DNA of 20,885 bases, from NCBI GenBank assembly GCA_041484845.1, contig JBGPIK010000074.1, forward strand, positions 1-20,885, given 5' to 3'. The stretch's first letter is position 1. Each line of letters begins with the position of its first letter. Source of the DNA: JBGPIK01 sp041484845 (GTDB lineage Bacteria; Desulfobacterota; Binatia; UBA9968). The position numbers were made by a program, and so were the translations under genes. The notes under the pieces were generated by a model that saw nothing but the letters and a program-made list of their open reading frames with translations, did no database searches and was not told the DNA's origin. Positions 1 to 6,294 of the stretch are shown here, in pieces.

Positions 1-127
1 CGATATTGACGACCTAAGCCACACCCTGACCCATCTCAAGGGTAAGAAGGCCGAGGAATTCCTGGATCTCTCGCTGCTGAAGAGCATGGAAGATGAAGGT
101 TTCTTCAAGCGGCTGCAAGGAAAGTAG
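1..127 (+). CDS. ABC transporter substrate-binding protein, C-terminal end (partial)
   Basis: The window opens inside this gene. Only its last 41 codons are visible, read from base 2 to a TAG stop at 125-127. The tail reads EEFLDLSLLKSMEDEGFF and closely parallels the tail of the binding-protein remnant ending at 13612 (EQFVDLSFLQELQREGFF). That match places it in the NMT1/THI5-like (NitT/TauT/SsuA) family of periplasmic solute-binding proteins. The substrate cannot be told. A second, decayed binding-protein gene follows 72 bp downstream on the same strand, so this looks like a tandem cluster of such genes. The upstream part, including any signal peptide, lies outside the window. Confidence 0.7.
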   Translation, partial: DIDDLSHTLTHLKGKKAEEFLDLSLLKSMEDEGFFKRLQGK

Positions 128-199
128 CTTGAATTCTTAGCACCCCCGCTGCCTTTTCGTTTCGGTTAAAGCCGCCGGAGATGAGGTTACGGAAAGTCC

Positions 200-857
200 A
201 TGCAAACCATTACTCCGGCGTATCGTGATAACGATAGAACTCCGGTCATCTTTGCCATTCGCGAAATGGCGCGGCAACACTATGATCTCGACGTCAACGT
301 GGTGCGGATCAAAAGCGGCGCAGCTTATGAAGCCGCCCTCTTCGACGGATCAGCCGACGTTATCATCGAGCACCTGGAGTACTCTATGCCGAGGCGGCAA
401 AAGGAAAGAAAATTGCTTTCTTCTGCGGCCCAGCAAAGGCGCAGGCCTTGCCCTGCTCGTGCCGCAACACGTTCACGGCGTGGAAGAGCTTGGAGGCGGG
501 AGCATCGCCGTCAGATCTTCCGGCCAGCCGCACGCCGTCACCCTGTGGTTGAAAATGTTGGGCCTGGAAAATGATGTCGTAACGGTTCTGGTGGATGATC
601 AGGAGGTCGGCCGATGGGGGCAATGGAAAAAAGTTGCGAGCGGTGATTGCATCGCGAGTTTCATGTCACCGCTCTATTTGCCTCAAGCCCTAGCGGCGGG
701 ATTAACTGTCCTCGCCGCCCCGGAGATTCCCATCATTGGCCCGATGTGGGCCGCCGCTATTATTTTGCCAAGACTTTATATTTTACTGGCCGCCACGCAC
801 ATGGACGCCGCCCGAAGCACGCTGGCGACGCGTCGGCTCACAAAGGTTGTAGGCTGA
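200..857 (+). pseudogene. Frameshifted ABC transporter substrate-binding protein gene
   Basis: Three reading frames together give one continuous binding-protein-like sequence. Frame one starts at ATG 200 (MQTITPAYRDNDRTPVIF) and runs to about 380 (DVIIEHLEY). The next stretch, LYAEAAKGKKIAFFCGP, lies in another frame at 382-432. The rest, from AGLALLVPQHVHGVEEL through VGRWGQWKKVASGDCIASF and AAGLTVLAAPEIPIIGP, lies in a third frame up to the TGA at 855-857. The order matches a periplasmic binding-protein fold: a first lobe, a hinge-like VEEL-G region, then a second lobe. At least two frameshifts (near 381 and 433-441) are needed, and the C-terminal part after about 760 may hold a third. There is no signal peptide, so even the ancestor may have been a cytoplasmic or sensor-type relative. 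A sequencing error is possible at either site, but two independent ones are less likely. Confidence 0.7.
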
Positions 858-907
858 TCGGATCCCCAAAACCCCTGAGCCAAACGCGGCGCCGCAAGGT
901 CGCAGTA

Positions 908-1759
908 TTATTGTTTCAAGTTGACTGCATTTACGTTGAGGGTCCCGGGGCCTATCAGCGCCTGGGCCGTACCGCCATTCGCTGTTGTCTGAATCAGCTT
1001 TTCCTGGACTTGTATGGTGTGGGTGTTTCCCATCCCCCCAATCCCGGGGGCGAGGAAGCTGAACGAGTGTCCGAGCGTGTGCTCGAGAGAGGTGTCCAGT
1101 GACTGAGCGGCGCCGTTCACCAGATTACAGGTCGTCACAACGTCGGTGTCGGTTGTCGTTTGTGATGTGCAAGTTCGTGCGTAACCCACAGGTACAGCAA
1201 TCGTCGGATCACAGGAGATGACGGGCAACCCGGGGAGTATTGGATTGCAAACGCACGAGGTCGTGATAATCGTTTGCGGCGTTGGTGTAGCGGTGCAGCT
1301 TAGCGATAGGAACGATTGTAAGCTCGATGTCAATGTCGTGAGCTGCTCATCGAACACGATCACTCCCGGCTTGGCCGGCACGCCATCCACCAGAACTTTC
1401 ATTTGCAGTTGAGCGTCTCCCGAGGAGATGACACTGGGGGTCGAGCTGGAGGTAACATTGGTAGTCGTGATCTTGGTGACTTGGGAGACATTGATGAACA
1501 AATCATCGTCCGCAGTCGGGTTCTTGATGGTCGTGGTCAGAACCGTGAGCCAACCATCAGTGGGCTTTATGAGGATCGCGTCGGTATTGTAGGTCGCTGC
1601 CGACGTGGTGGCGGCGTTGCCGCCCGCACTGGCGCTGGCACCGTTAGAGCCACCTTTGCCACCTTTGCTAGCGGCCCAACTGTTCCCCGCAACACTCAGA
1701 GTGATCGCAAGTATGCTAACGCACAGGGCCAATCGATAAATGTTTTTGAACGTTTTCAT
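908..1759 (-). CDS. Thr/Ser-rich secreted protein of unknown function
   Basis: This is a 283-residue protein with a clear N-terminal signal peptide: MKTFKNIYRLAL followed by a hydrophobic stretch and cleavage near NSWA-ASKG. The ATG at 1759 is chosen over an in-frame GTG at 1765 because an AGGAGG ribosome site sits seven bases upstream of it. After the signal comes a low-complexity Gly/Ser/Ala linker (about residues 30-55), then a Thr- and Val-rich region that looks beta-rich. Several Cys lie in the middle (SLSCTATP, TSCVCNP, ISCDPT, RTCTSQ), suggesting periplasmic disulfides. The C-terminal third contains GHSFSFLAPGIGGMGNTHTI. No known domain is recognised. It is convergent with the binding-protein pseudogene (stop codons about 50 bp apart). 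It is probably periplasmic or extracellular; function unknown. Confidence 0.75.
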   Translation of the reverse strand: MKTFKNIYRLALCVSILAITLSVAGNSWAASKGGKGGSNGASASAGGNAATTSAATYNTDAILIKPTDGWLTVLTTTIKNPTADDDLFINVSQVTKITTTNVTSSSTPSVISSGDAQLQMKVLVDGVPAKPGVIVFDEQLTTLTSSLQSFLSLSCTATPTPQTIITTSCVCNPILPGLPVISCDPTIAVPVGYARTCTSQTTTDTDVVTTCNLVNGAAQSLDTSLEHTLGHSFSFLAPGIGGMGNTHTIQVQEKLIQTTANGGTAQALIGPGTLNVNAVNLKQ

Positions 1760-1798
1760 AAGCACCCTCCTGGAAATTTATGTTTTCTTAAAGCAAGT

Positions 1799-1829
1799 AT
1801 TATGCCCGGCCTGGTGATGTTTTCGGCAA
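1799..1829 (-). promoter_or_regulatory. Possible sigma-70 promoter for the secreted-protein gene
   Basis: On the minus strand a CATAAT -10-like box (1799-1804) is preceded 19 bp upstream by TTGCCG (1824-1829). The -10 is good (5/6), but the spacing is wider than ideal. The site lies about 40 bp upstream of the start codon at 1759. Confidence 0.25.
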
Positions 1830-2207
1830 TCATGGAACTAGCGACTGTACAAGCACAAAAGTGTCGAGAATATTTACATTGATGATAGTCTTCTGCGAGA
1901 TCAATCTGCAATAGCGAGGCATTAGATTGCAATCATGATACCGTAAATAATACTGACAGCAAGGGAGTTTTTACCGAACCCGCGTGTCAGTAGCGAGAAA
2001 CGAAACGCCATGTTTTGCACAAACGACAAGTGGGAATCGGCTTCACGACGGCACCAAGGGAACTTAACTCAATACTACTTGAGAGCCTGATTCAGCAACC
2101 ACACCAGCCGTATACTCGGGCGAAATTTGACTTGATTGCTGTCGGACAGGCTTTTGATTGGAAACCAATGAGAAGGGGTAAGCCGCTGAATATGAAGAAG
2201 AAGTATT
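1830..2207. other. Non-coding stretch between secreted-protein gene and tRNA-Ser
   Basis: No convincing gene is seen. An open frame at 2015-2251 runs into the tRNA-Ser sequence, has no ribosome site and no recognisable protein signature, so it is not called. The area is AT-richer than its surroundings and lies just downstream of the tRNA 3' end. No strong hairpin followed by a T-run was found. Confidence 0.5.
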
Positions 2208-2298
2208 TGGCGGAGAGGGAGGGATTCGAACCCCCGTTACCCAAAGGGTAAACTTGATTTCGAGTCAAGCGCCTTCAACCGGGCTCGGCCACCTCTCC
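2208..2298 (-). tRNA. tRNA-Ser (anticodon CGA)
   Basis: Read on the minus strand, the acceptor stem GGAGAGG (2298-2292) pairs with CCTCTCC, followed by the discriminator G and an encoded CCA (2210-2208). The anticodon stem CTTGA/TCAAG encloses the loop CTCGAAA, giving anticodon CGA (serine, UCG codons). A long variable arm (TTTACCCTTTGGGTAA region) and the T-arm GGTTCGAATCC complete a class II serine tRNA. The 5' side from the anticodon loop outwards is duplicated at 6251-6294, marking this gene as the target of an insertion. Because the inserted DNA starts three bases upstream of the mature 5' end, the native promoter must have been displaced. Confidence 0.95.
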
Positions 2299-2301
2299 GC
2301 A
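2258..2301. repeat. Direct repeat copy 1 (island attachment site within tRNA-Ser)
   Basis: These 44 bases are identical to 6251-6294. They span from the anticodon loop of tRNA-Ser through its 5' end plus three flanking bases. The identity breaks at once on both sides. This copy belongs to the complete tRNA gene. Confidence 0.85.
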
Positions 2302-2436
2302 AGAAATCAACTACTTAGCAGATCGGTCTGCGGTTCGCAATTCTTGTCTAACAACGCCGTTACAATTCCAGTGAAGCTTTTCAGCGAAAATCGCCACGAT
2401 TTGCTCATCGGCAATCACTCGCTCAAATCGACTGAG

Positions 2437-2559
2437 CCCGAGATCAAGCAGTGCCCGGAATACCGTACGGAAGTCATGAAAGAGGCCGTGCGTTGCAAAC
2501 ACTGCGGTTATGGTTTCGGCAGTTACGCAATCAGCAAGGCGCAAAAATCTCACGTGTGA
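2437..2559 (+). pseudogene. Zinc-ribbon protein fragment
   Basis: The last 40 codons of an open frame end in a zinc-ribbon-like motif: KQCPEYRTEVMKEAVRCKHC, then GYGF and a short tail to TGA at 2557-2559. In intact relatives the first knuckle is CPxC. Here the second Cys is Tyr (CPEY), while CKHC is kept. The frame has no start codon or ribosome site of its own and runs back into the tRNA gene, so this is best read as a decayed C-terminal fragment. It lies next to another fragment (2575-2632). Confidence 0.4.
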
Positions 2560-2574
2560 TATATTGCGGCCGCA

Positions 2575-2632
2575 GGCAGCTATTTGGAAGTTCGACTGAT
2601 AGACTGAGACTAAATCGGCATAAGCCCCGGCG
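2575..2632 (+). repeat. Degenerate copy of the 3' end of the small gene at 4251-4499
   Basis: This stretch aligns with 4450-4508 and shares the exact core TATTTGGAAGTTCG. It translates as RQLFGSSTDRLRLN, against RRLFGSSPDRLKQK at the end of the gene at 4251. It is therefore a remnant of a second copy of that small phage-like gene, and it lies at the edge of the SIR2 gene segment. Confidence 0.6.
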
Positions 2633-2704
2633 AGATTGTCCGCCGCATTGGAACGGGTGGCCAAACGCAAATGGCCAGACCGCACGCCGATCAGAGTTTC
2701 TATT

Positions 2705-3751
2705 TCACGTCCTCAAAAATGCTTCCGCTTTACCGCTAGCAACGAAATTAGTGAAGCCCTGATATTCTGTGAAGTAGTTGCCTTTGACGCCTGCCTTTTG
2801 CATGTTTACCGCGACCTCGTCTCCTTTCTTCTTCTGTTCACAGACGACATCCACCCGTAGACCAAGCCGCGCGTTTTTAGCAAGGAGTTCAAGAAACGGC
2901 GCGTCCGTCGCGCGCCATCCAATCACCAGCAGTTTAGTTATTTCGGGTATAATTTTGTTAAGTTGATCTAGGTGATCAGGCGGTAGCTCGAAATCTTGTT
3001 TGCTCTCCACAGGAATTGCTAAGGCTGGGAAGAGCGCAAACTGTTGCTTACCGGTCTTTAATTTCTGCTCAGTTAATTGGGTAGCGATTTCATAGTCCTC
3101 AGTTATCCACTTTTGTCCGAGTATATAATCAGCATTCCGGATTACTTCCCTGGCTACAGAGGAATCGCTCAAAGGTCGCAACTCGAAAGGAGTATTGGAT
3201 ATCACTCTTCTCCAATTTACAGACCCGTGGATTTTAAAAACCTTATAACGACTGCTGTTGATGTAATCGTTCATGGCTTGAATATTGCCGCCAAGCGCAG
3301 GCAGTGCCTTTTCTAACATCCTATCGTAATTAAAAGTTACGAAGCATACCGTTTCATTTGCTTTGTCGTGTATGCGGATCTGGCGGAGAAGGCGGCTGTA
3401 ATTGGTAACACCGCTATGTCTTAATTCCCAACGTTCTTCACACTCCCATATGATGCTTTGAAGGTAGTACCGAACAGCTGTCATTTCCCGCTGGCCCACC
3501 GGATCATTCGCATTCTCAGCTTGTATGCGTTCGAGCACTCGCTCTACTCCTTCGTTCGGATCGCGATGCCGCAATTCAGCGATAATTGGTCGACAATCGG
3601 GAAATTCTCGCACAATCTTGGCGAATGGCTCGCGCTCCTCAAATAGATGAATGGCTAGCGGCGGACGATCATCGCCAAACCTAGCGTCTCCGGGCGGGCA
3701 GCTTGGGTATGAATCATAAGACGCGCCGGCGCCGAAAATTACCATCAGCAT
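2705..3751 (-). CDS. SIR2-like family protein (probable NAD-consuming enzyme)
   Basis: This 348-residue protein carries the SIR2-type Rossmann motifs in order. VIFGAGASYDS (residues 4-14) is the NAD-binding GAGAS loop. VTFNYDRMLEKAL (about 137-149) carries the Asn-Tyr-Asp motif. FKIHGSVNW (about 171-179) carries the catalytic-type His. LLVIGWRATDAPFLELL (about 274-290) is the late Rossmann strand. There is no zinc-binding CxxC pair, as expected for SIR2-like defence proteins rather than classical sirtuin deacetylases. In Thoeris (ThsA), DSR and SIR2-Argonaute systems such domains cleave NAD+ and abort phage infection. A similar role here is inference from family and island context. No extra sensor domain is evident. 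It stands alone on the minus strand, followed 167 bp upstream by a decayed small gene. ATG 3751 is used, with ATG 3745 as alternative. Confidence 0.8.
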   Translation of the reverse strand: MLMVIFGAGASYDSYPSCPPGDARFGDDRPPLAIHLFEEREPFAKIVREFPDCRPIIAELRHRDPNEGVERVLERIQAENANDPVGQREMTAVRYYLQSIIWECEERWELRHSGVTNYSRLLRQIRIHDKANETVCFVTFNYDRMLEKALPALGGNIQAMNDYINSSRYKVFKIHGSVNWRRVISNTPFELRPLSDSSVAREVIRNADYILGQKWITEDYEIATQLTEQKLKTGKQQFALFPALAIPVESKQDFELPPDHLDQLNKIIPEITKLLVIGWRATDAPFLELLAKNARLGLRVDVVCEQKKKGDEVAVNMQKAGVKGNYFTEYQGFTNFVASGKAEAFLRT

Positions 3752-3912
3752 AAGTCGACCTAAAACATCACAAACAAAGGGCAGTCGTCAAACGTTACGA
3801 TAGGAGCGCCGATCGGTTGAGTTCGTAAGTGCGTCTACGTCCGTTACATCATGCCTATCAAACGCAAAAGGGCCAGAGCCTAGCCCTGCGGTGGGCGCGA
3901 AATTGCGGCGAC

Positions 3913-4195
3913 CTAATGACTAGGATAAGTAATCATCGCCCCCGTGATCGCGTCCAATGAAGCATTCAGCACCTGCCAGCGCGCCTCGCGCTCTGAATCG
4001 GTGGTTTGGGTCTCCATTAAGAGCCTGCCGGAATTGCTCAAATGGCCATTTCTCCTTGGCTCGCATCTCCAAAAACTGAAGCGCAGCGAAAACCATCGCA
4101 CGTGGGGCGTTCTCCTCTCGGCAGCAGGCGAGGGCATTCTCAAGAATGGCAATGCTGCGCTCAATCCTGCGCTTTTCAAGCTCCTCGCGAGTCAT
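3913..4195 (-). pseudogene. Small frameshifted gene of unknown function
   Basis: Two overlapping minus-strand frames complement each other. The first starts at ATG 4195 (MTREELEKRRIERSIAIL ... EMRAKEKWPFEQFRQAL) and is helical and natural-looking for about 59 residues. The second frame then supplies a natural-looking C-terminus (METQTTDSEREARWQVLN, then ASLDAITGAMITYPSH) ending at 3913. They join with a single-base shift near 4015-4022. Joined, they make a protein of about 94 residues. No family is recognised. A purine-rich AAGGCGGG lies just before the ATG. The alternative is an intact 91-residue protein ending at 3920 with an unnatural tail. Confidence 0.45.
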
Positions 4196-4250
4196 ACCCG
4201 CCTTTATAGGTGCTCAGCACGAAAAAACAACTTGTGATATATCTCGCCCC

Positions 4251-4499
4251 GTGACTTGCGAGCAAGAACTCTGGCGAGCGGTGTTAAATCAAGCCGTCGA
4301 CGATTACGCGTGCAGCGCTCACGCCTTAAGGATCAACGGACCTCATACACCAACATCGGCGCGCGCATGGTTTCTTTCGGATCGCCGCGAGCTCGGCTCA
4401 TTTTTGTTTGTTTGCGATGTTCTCGGCCTGGATCCGGAATGGTTCCGAAGGCGGTTATTTGGAAGTTCGCCCGATAGGCTGAAACAGAAATCGGCGTGA
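4251..4499 (+). CDS. Small phage-like hypothetical protein
   Basis: This is an 82-residue frame from GTG 4251 (VTCEQELWRAVLNQAVDDYA) to TGA 4497-4499. It contains ARAWFLSDRRELGSFLFVCD and VLGLDPEWFRRRL, a layout I associate with small uncharacterised proteins of prophages and integrated elements: an N-terminal helix with LWxAVLxQAxxD, an ARxW segment and a C-terminal CDxxGLDPEWxRRR helix. The start is uncertain: the frame is open further upstream to ATG 4146, but that part is antisense to the neighbouring small gene, and no good ribosome site precedes the GTG. A decayed copy of its 3' end is at 2575-2632, which supports an origin in repeated mobile DNA. Function unknown. Confidence 0.5.
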   Translation: MTCEQELWRAVLNQAVDDYACSAHALRINGPHTPTSARAWFLSDRRELGSFLFVCDVLGLDPEWFRRRLFGSSPDRLKQKSA

Positions 4500-4508
4500 G
4501 CCCGGGCG
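4450..4508 (+). repeat. Partner of the duplicated 3'-end segment
   Basis: This is the copy within and just past the intact small gene that corresponds to 2575-2632. The two lie in direct orientation about 1.9 kb apart and bracket the SIR2 gene and the frameshifted small gene. Confidence 0.6.
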
Positions 4509-4586
4509 CGCTCTGTTCCCGCTTTACACTTGCTACCGCCGCCGCAATGGTCTACACGATGGTGCAGTCAACGCGGGGTAATCCAA

Positions 4587-5183
4587 ATGGACGCCAAAGA
4601 GTTAATTGAGCTAATAACAAAAGATGTCCGAGCGGTCGTAGAAGAGAAAGGCTTGACGTCGATCGTATCCACGAATCTCTTGCAATATTTTGATCAGCTG
4701 AGAACGCACATCGATTCTCTCGGTGATGTGAATGCGAGCAAAATGTTAGCCCCTACGGAACTTGAACGGTATAAGGCCGAGCTGTCATTGTGGCGCGAAA
4801 CACAAGTGGCACTTTTTAATGCCGCGATCCTAACAGGTCAGAATGCCTTGAAAAGTCTGATGCTGATAAACGGCGGCGCGGTCGTGGCGCTACTCGCTTT
4901 CATCGGCAACGCCTCGCGTTCTACCACCGGTTCCGTTCTAGCCAAGACCCTATCACTTTCGCTGATTTGGTTCGGCGGCGGCGTGTTGTCGGCAGCATTA
5001 GCTTCGGCTGCCACCTACCTATGCCAGTTCTGCTACGGGATTTGTGGCAATTCGCGCGGAAAGAGTTTCAAGATCGCGGTGTGGTTTCACGCACTGGCAA
5101 TCGTGTTCGCCCTTGCTGCGCTGGCTGCATTTGGATGCGGAACATGGAACGTCTACCTCGAGTTTTCTCGCCTATCGCCCTGA
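4587..5183 (+). CDS. Membrane protein with three hydrophobic segments, unknown function
   Basis: The ATG at 4587 (MDAKELIELITKDVRAVVEE) gives 198 residues. An in-frame ATG at 4530 is possible but adds an unnatural leader. The first ~95 residues are soluble and helical, rich in charged residues. Three membrane segments follow: about 97-117 (LMLINGGAVVALLAFIGNA), about 127-156 (LSLSLIWFGGGVLSAALAS) and about 168-190 (FHALAIVFALAALAAFGC). The motif NALKSLMLINGGAVVALLAF is one I associate with hypothetical membrane proteins in accessory DNA. No enzymatic motif is seen. In defence islands, small membrane proteins often accompany a toxic enzyme, but here the gene points away from the SIR2 gene, so a partnership is only a guess. 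Confidence 0.7.
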   Translation: MDAKELIELITKDVRAVVEEKGLTSIVSTNLLQYFDQLRTHIDSLGDVNASKMLAPTELERYKAELSLWRETQVALFNAAILTGQNALKSLMLINGGAVVALLAFIGNASRSTTGSVLAKTLSLSLIWFGGGVLSAALASAATYLCQFCYGICGNSRGKSFKIAVWFHALAIVFALAALAAFGCGTWNVYLEFSRLSP

Positions 5184-5266
5184 TGCAACTCGTCCGCAGG
5201 CGAGAAACGGGATTTCTAGGAAGGAGGTCGAGTTTGCAAGTCCGAAGAGTCCAGCATCACGGAGTT

Positions 5267-5986
5267 CTAACTGATGCCGTTTTCAGAAGGTTTCTTATCA
5301 CGACGCCTGGGGCCGAACGGGCTTTGAGGAATTTCGGGCAACTTTCCCACTTCCACTGCCGGTGAAATTACCCTCTTCTGTAATTCTCCGCCTTCAGATG
5401 TTAATGCTTCACATATTTCCGGCAACCCTTGAATGGCAAAGCCAGCTTTGACGCGCATCGTCTCATTCATAAGGGGAGCTTCAGCCCGCCTCCGCTGAGT
5501 TGGATCCATGTTCCGACAGTAATTAACCCCATTCTGCACGTCACGTAATAGGGCATGAAATTTCGAAAGTTTTGCAACTGTAACTGGATTGAACAGAGTG
5601 GATTGCGAAATGGCCTGAAGCAACAGCGGGTGTTCGAAAATATCGTACATTATAAAGGGCCCGTCGTGGTACACCTGCTCAAGCATGTTTTCCAACCATT
5701 CAAGCTCTGCGAGTAAACCGGATGCGAGCGATCGGCGGGCGCGTTGACGTTCTTGCTCATCCCGGACGCGCGCGTGCTGTAAAACCTCGCGTGTATAATA
5801 CGTGTACCAAATGACAGCAATCAGTGTCGCGGTAAGCACAGCAATGGTTGGATCGTATTCGGATTTTCCGCCGAAAATTAGCGCTGCAACGCCCAGCCAC
5901 ACTGCGAATATCGCTCCGAGCGCCGACAAAAGACATGCTATCAGAAATGGTCTACCGAGTTTCATCAAACGTTCGGCGTCGATCAA
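5267..5986 (-). CDS. Bitopic/two-TM membrane protein with cytoplasmic domain, unknown function
   Basis: This is a 239-residue protein. Two hydrophobic segments sit near the N-terminus: about residues 13-38 (LIACLLSALGAIFAVWLGVA) and about 46-66 (IAVLTATLIAVIWYTYYTRE). A basic coiled region (HARVRDEQERQRARRSLASG) and a soluble, largely helical domain follow. The layout resembles the many uncharacterised proteins with an N-terminal TM hairpin plus a helical domain found in mobile DNA. The first codon is TTG (5986); ATG 5965 is the alternative, and neither has a good ribosome site. It is convergent with the membrane-protein gene at 4587-5183 (84 bp between stops). Confidence 0.65.
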   Translation of the reverse strand: MIDAERLMKLGRPFLIACLLSALGAIFAVWLGVAALIFGGKSEYDPTIAVLTATLIAVIWYTYYTREVLQHARVRDEQERQRARRSLASGLLAELEWLENMLEQVYHDGPFIMYDIFEHPLLLQAISQSTLFNPVTVAKLSKFHALLRDVQNGVNYCRNMDPTQRRRAEAPLMNETMRVKAGFAIQGLPEICEALTSEGGELQKRVISPAVEVGKLPEIPQSPFGPRRRDKKPSENGIS

Positions 5987-6089
5987 AAGGTAAACTACTC
6001 AACCGGCACGGTTTGTTCAGCAGTATACTTACTGATCAAGCGCCTGCAAAGCGGTTCAAACAATGCGGCCGACTGTATGGCGCATTTTC

Positions 6090-6151
6090 CATGTAACAAC
6101 CACGTAACAACGGGAGCCGACTTTTCAGGCCATTCTGAACAATCTGAACAA
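6090..6151. repeat. Tandem short repeats next to the island's right edge
   Basis: Two tandem 11-mers, CATGTAACAAC (6090-6100) and CACGTAACAAC (6101-6111), are followed by two perfect tandem 9-mers TCTGAACAA (6134-6142 and 6143-6151). They lie 100-160 bp inside the attachment-site copy. Spaced direct repeats in this position are typical of arm-type binding sites for tyrosine recombinases, though no recombinase gene remains. The 6000-6250 stretch holds no credible gene. Confidence 0.5.
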
Positions 6152-6187
6152 TTAGACCGGATTGAACACAGGCGAGAAAGACAAATA

Positions 6188-6218
6188 AAGACGCCCACCT
6201 TCATCAAGTGGGCGTCTT
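6188..6218 (-). terminator. Strong hairpin, likely transcription terminator
   Basis: A perfect 11-bp stem, AAGACGCCCAC (6188-6198) with GTGGGCGTCTT (6208-6218), encloses a 9-nt loop. On the minus strand it is followed by a T-rich tail (TATTTGTCTTTC), so it could stop transcripts that leave tadA. On the plus strand the tail is weaker. It lies just inside the island edge. Confidence 0.6.
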
Positions 6219-6250
6219 CATTGAATTTTGCCTTAGAGACCGGAGTCCGT

Positions 6251-6294
6251 TTTCGAGTCAAGCGCCTTCAACCGGGCTCGGCCACCTCTCCGCA
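6251..6294. repeat. Direct repeat copy 2 (tRNA-Ser 5'-half fragment inside tadA 3' end)
   Basis: These 44 bases are identical to 2258-2301. On the minus strand they hold the tRNA-Ser 5' half up to the anticodon loop, with no 3' half attached. The same bases encode the last codons and the TGA of tadA. Confidence 0.85.

Larger units (their letters stand above)
2301..6250. mobile_element. 4-kb genomic island between tRNA-Ser-derived direct repeats
   Basis: The two 44-bp identical repeats (2258-2301 and 6251-6294) bracket about 4 kb of accessory genes. These are a zinc-ribbon fragment, a SIR2-like gene, a frameshifted small gene, a phage-like small gene and two membrane-protein genes. An exact duplication of tRNA sequence at both edges is the classic sign of site-specific integration. 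No integrase or excisionase is present, so the island is either a deleted remnant or was mobilised in trans. Tandem short repeats next to the right edge (6090-6151) could be leftover recombinase arm sites. The duplicated half is the 5' half of the tRNA, whereas most tRNA islands duplicate the 3' half. A chance duplication without an integrase cannot be excluded. Confidence 0.65.

Noticed and set aside
2015..2251. 78-codon plus-strand ORF
   Set aside because: It runs into tRNA-Ser, lacks a ribosome site and ends in the usual artefact of translated tRNA sequence (EGFEPPLPKG).
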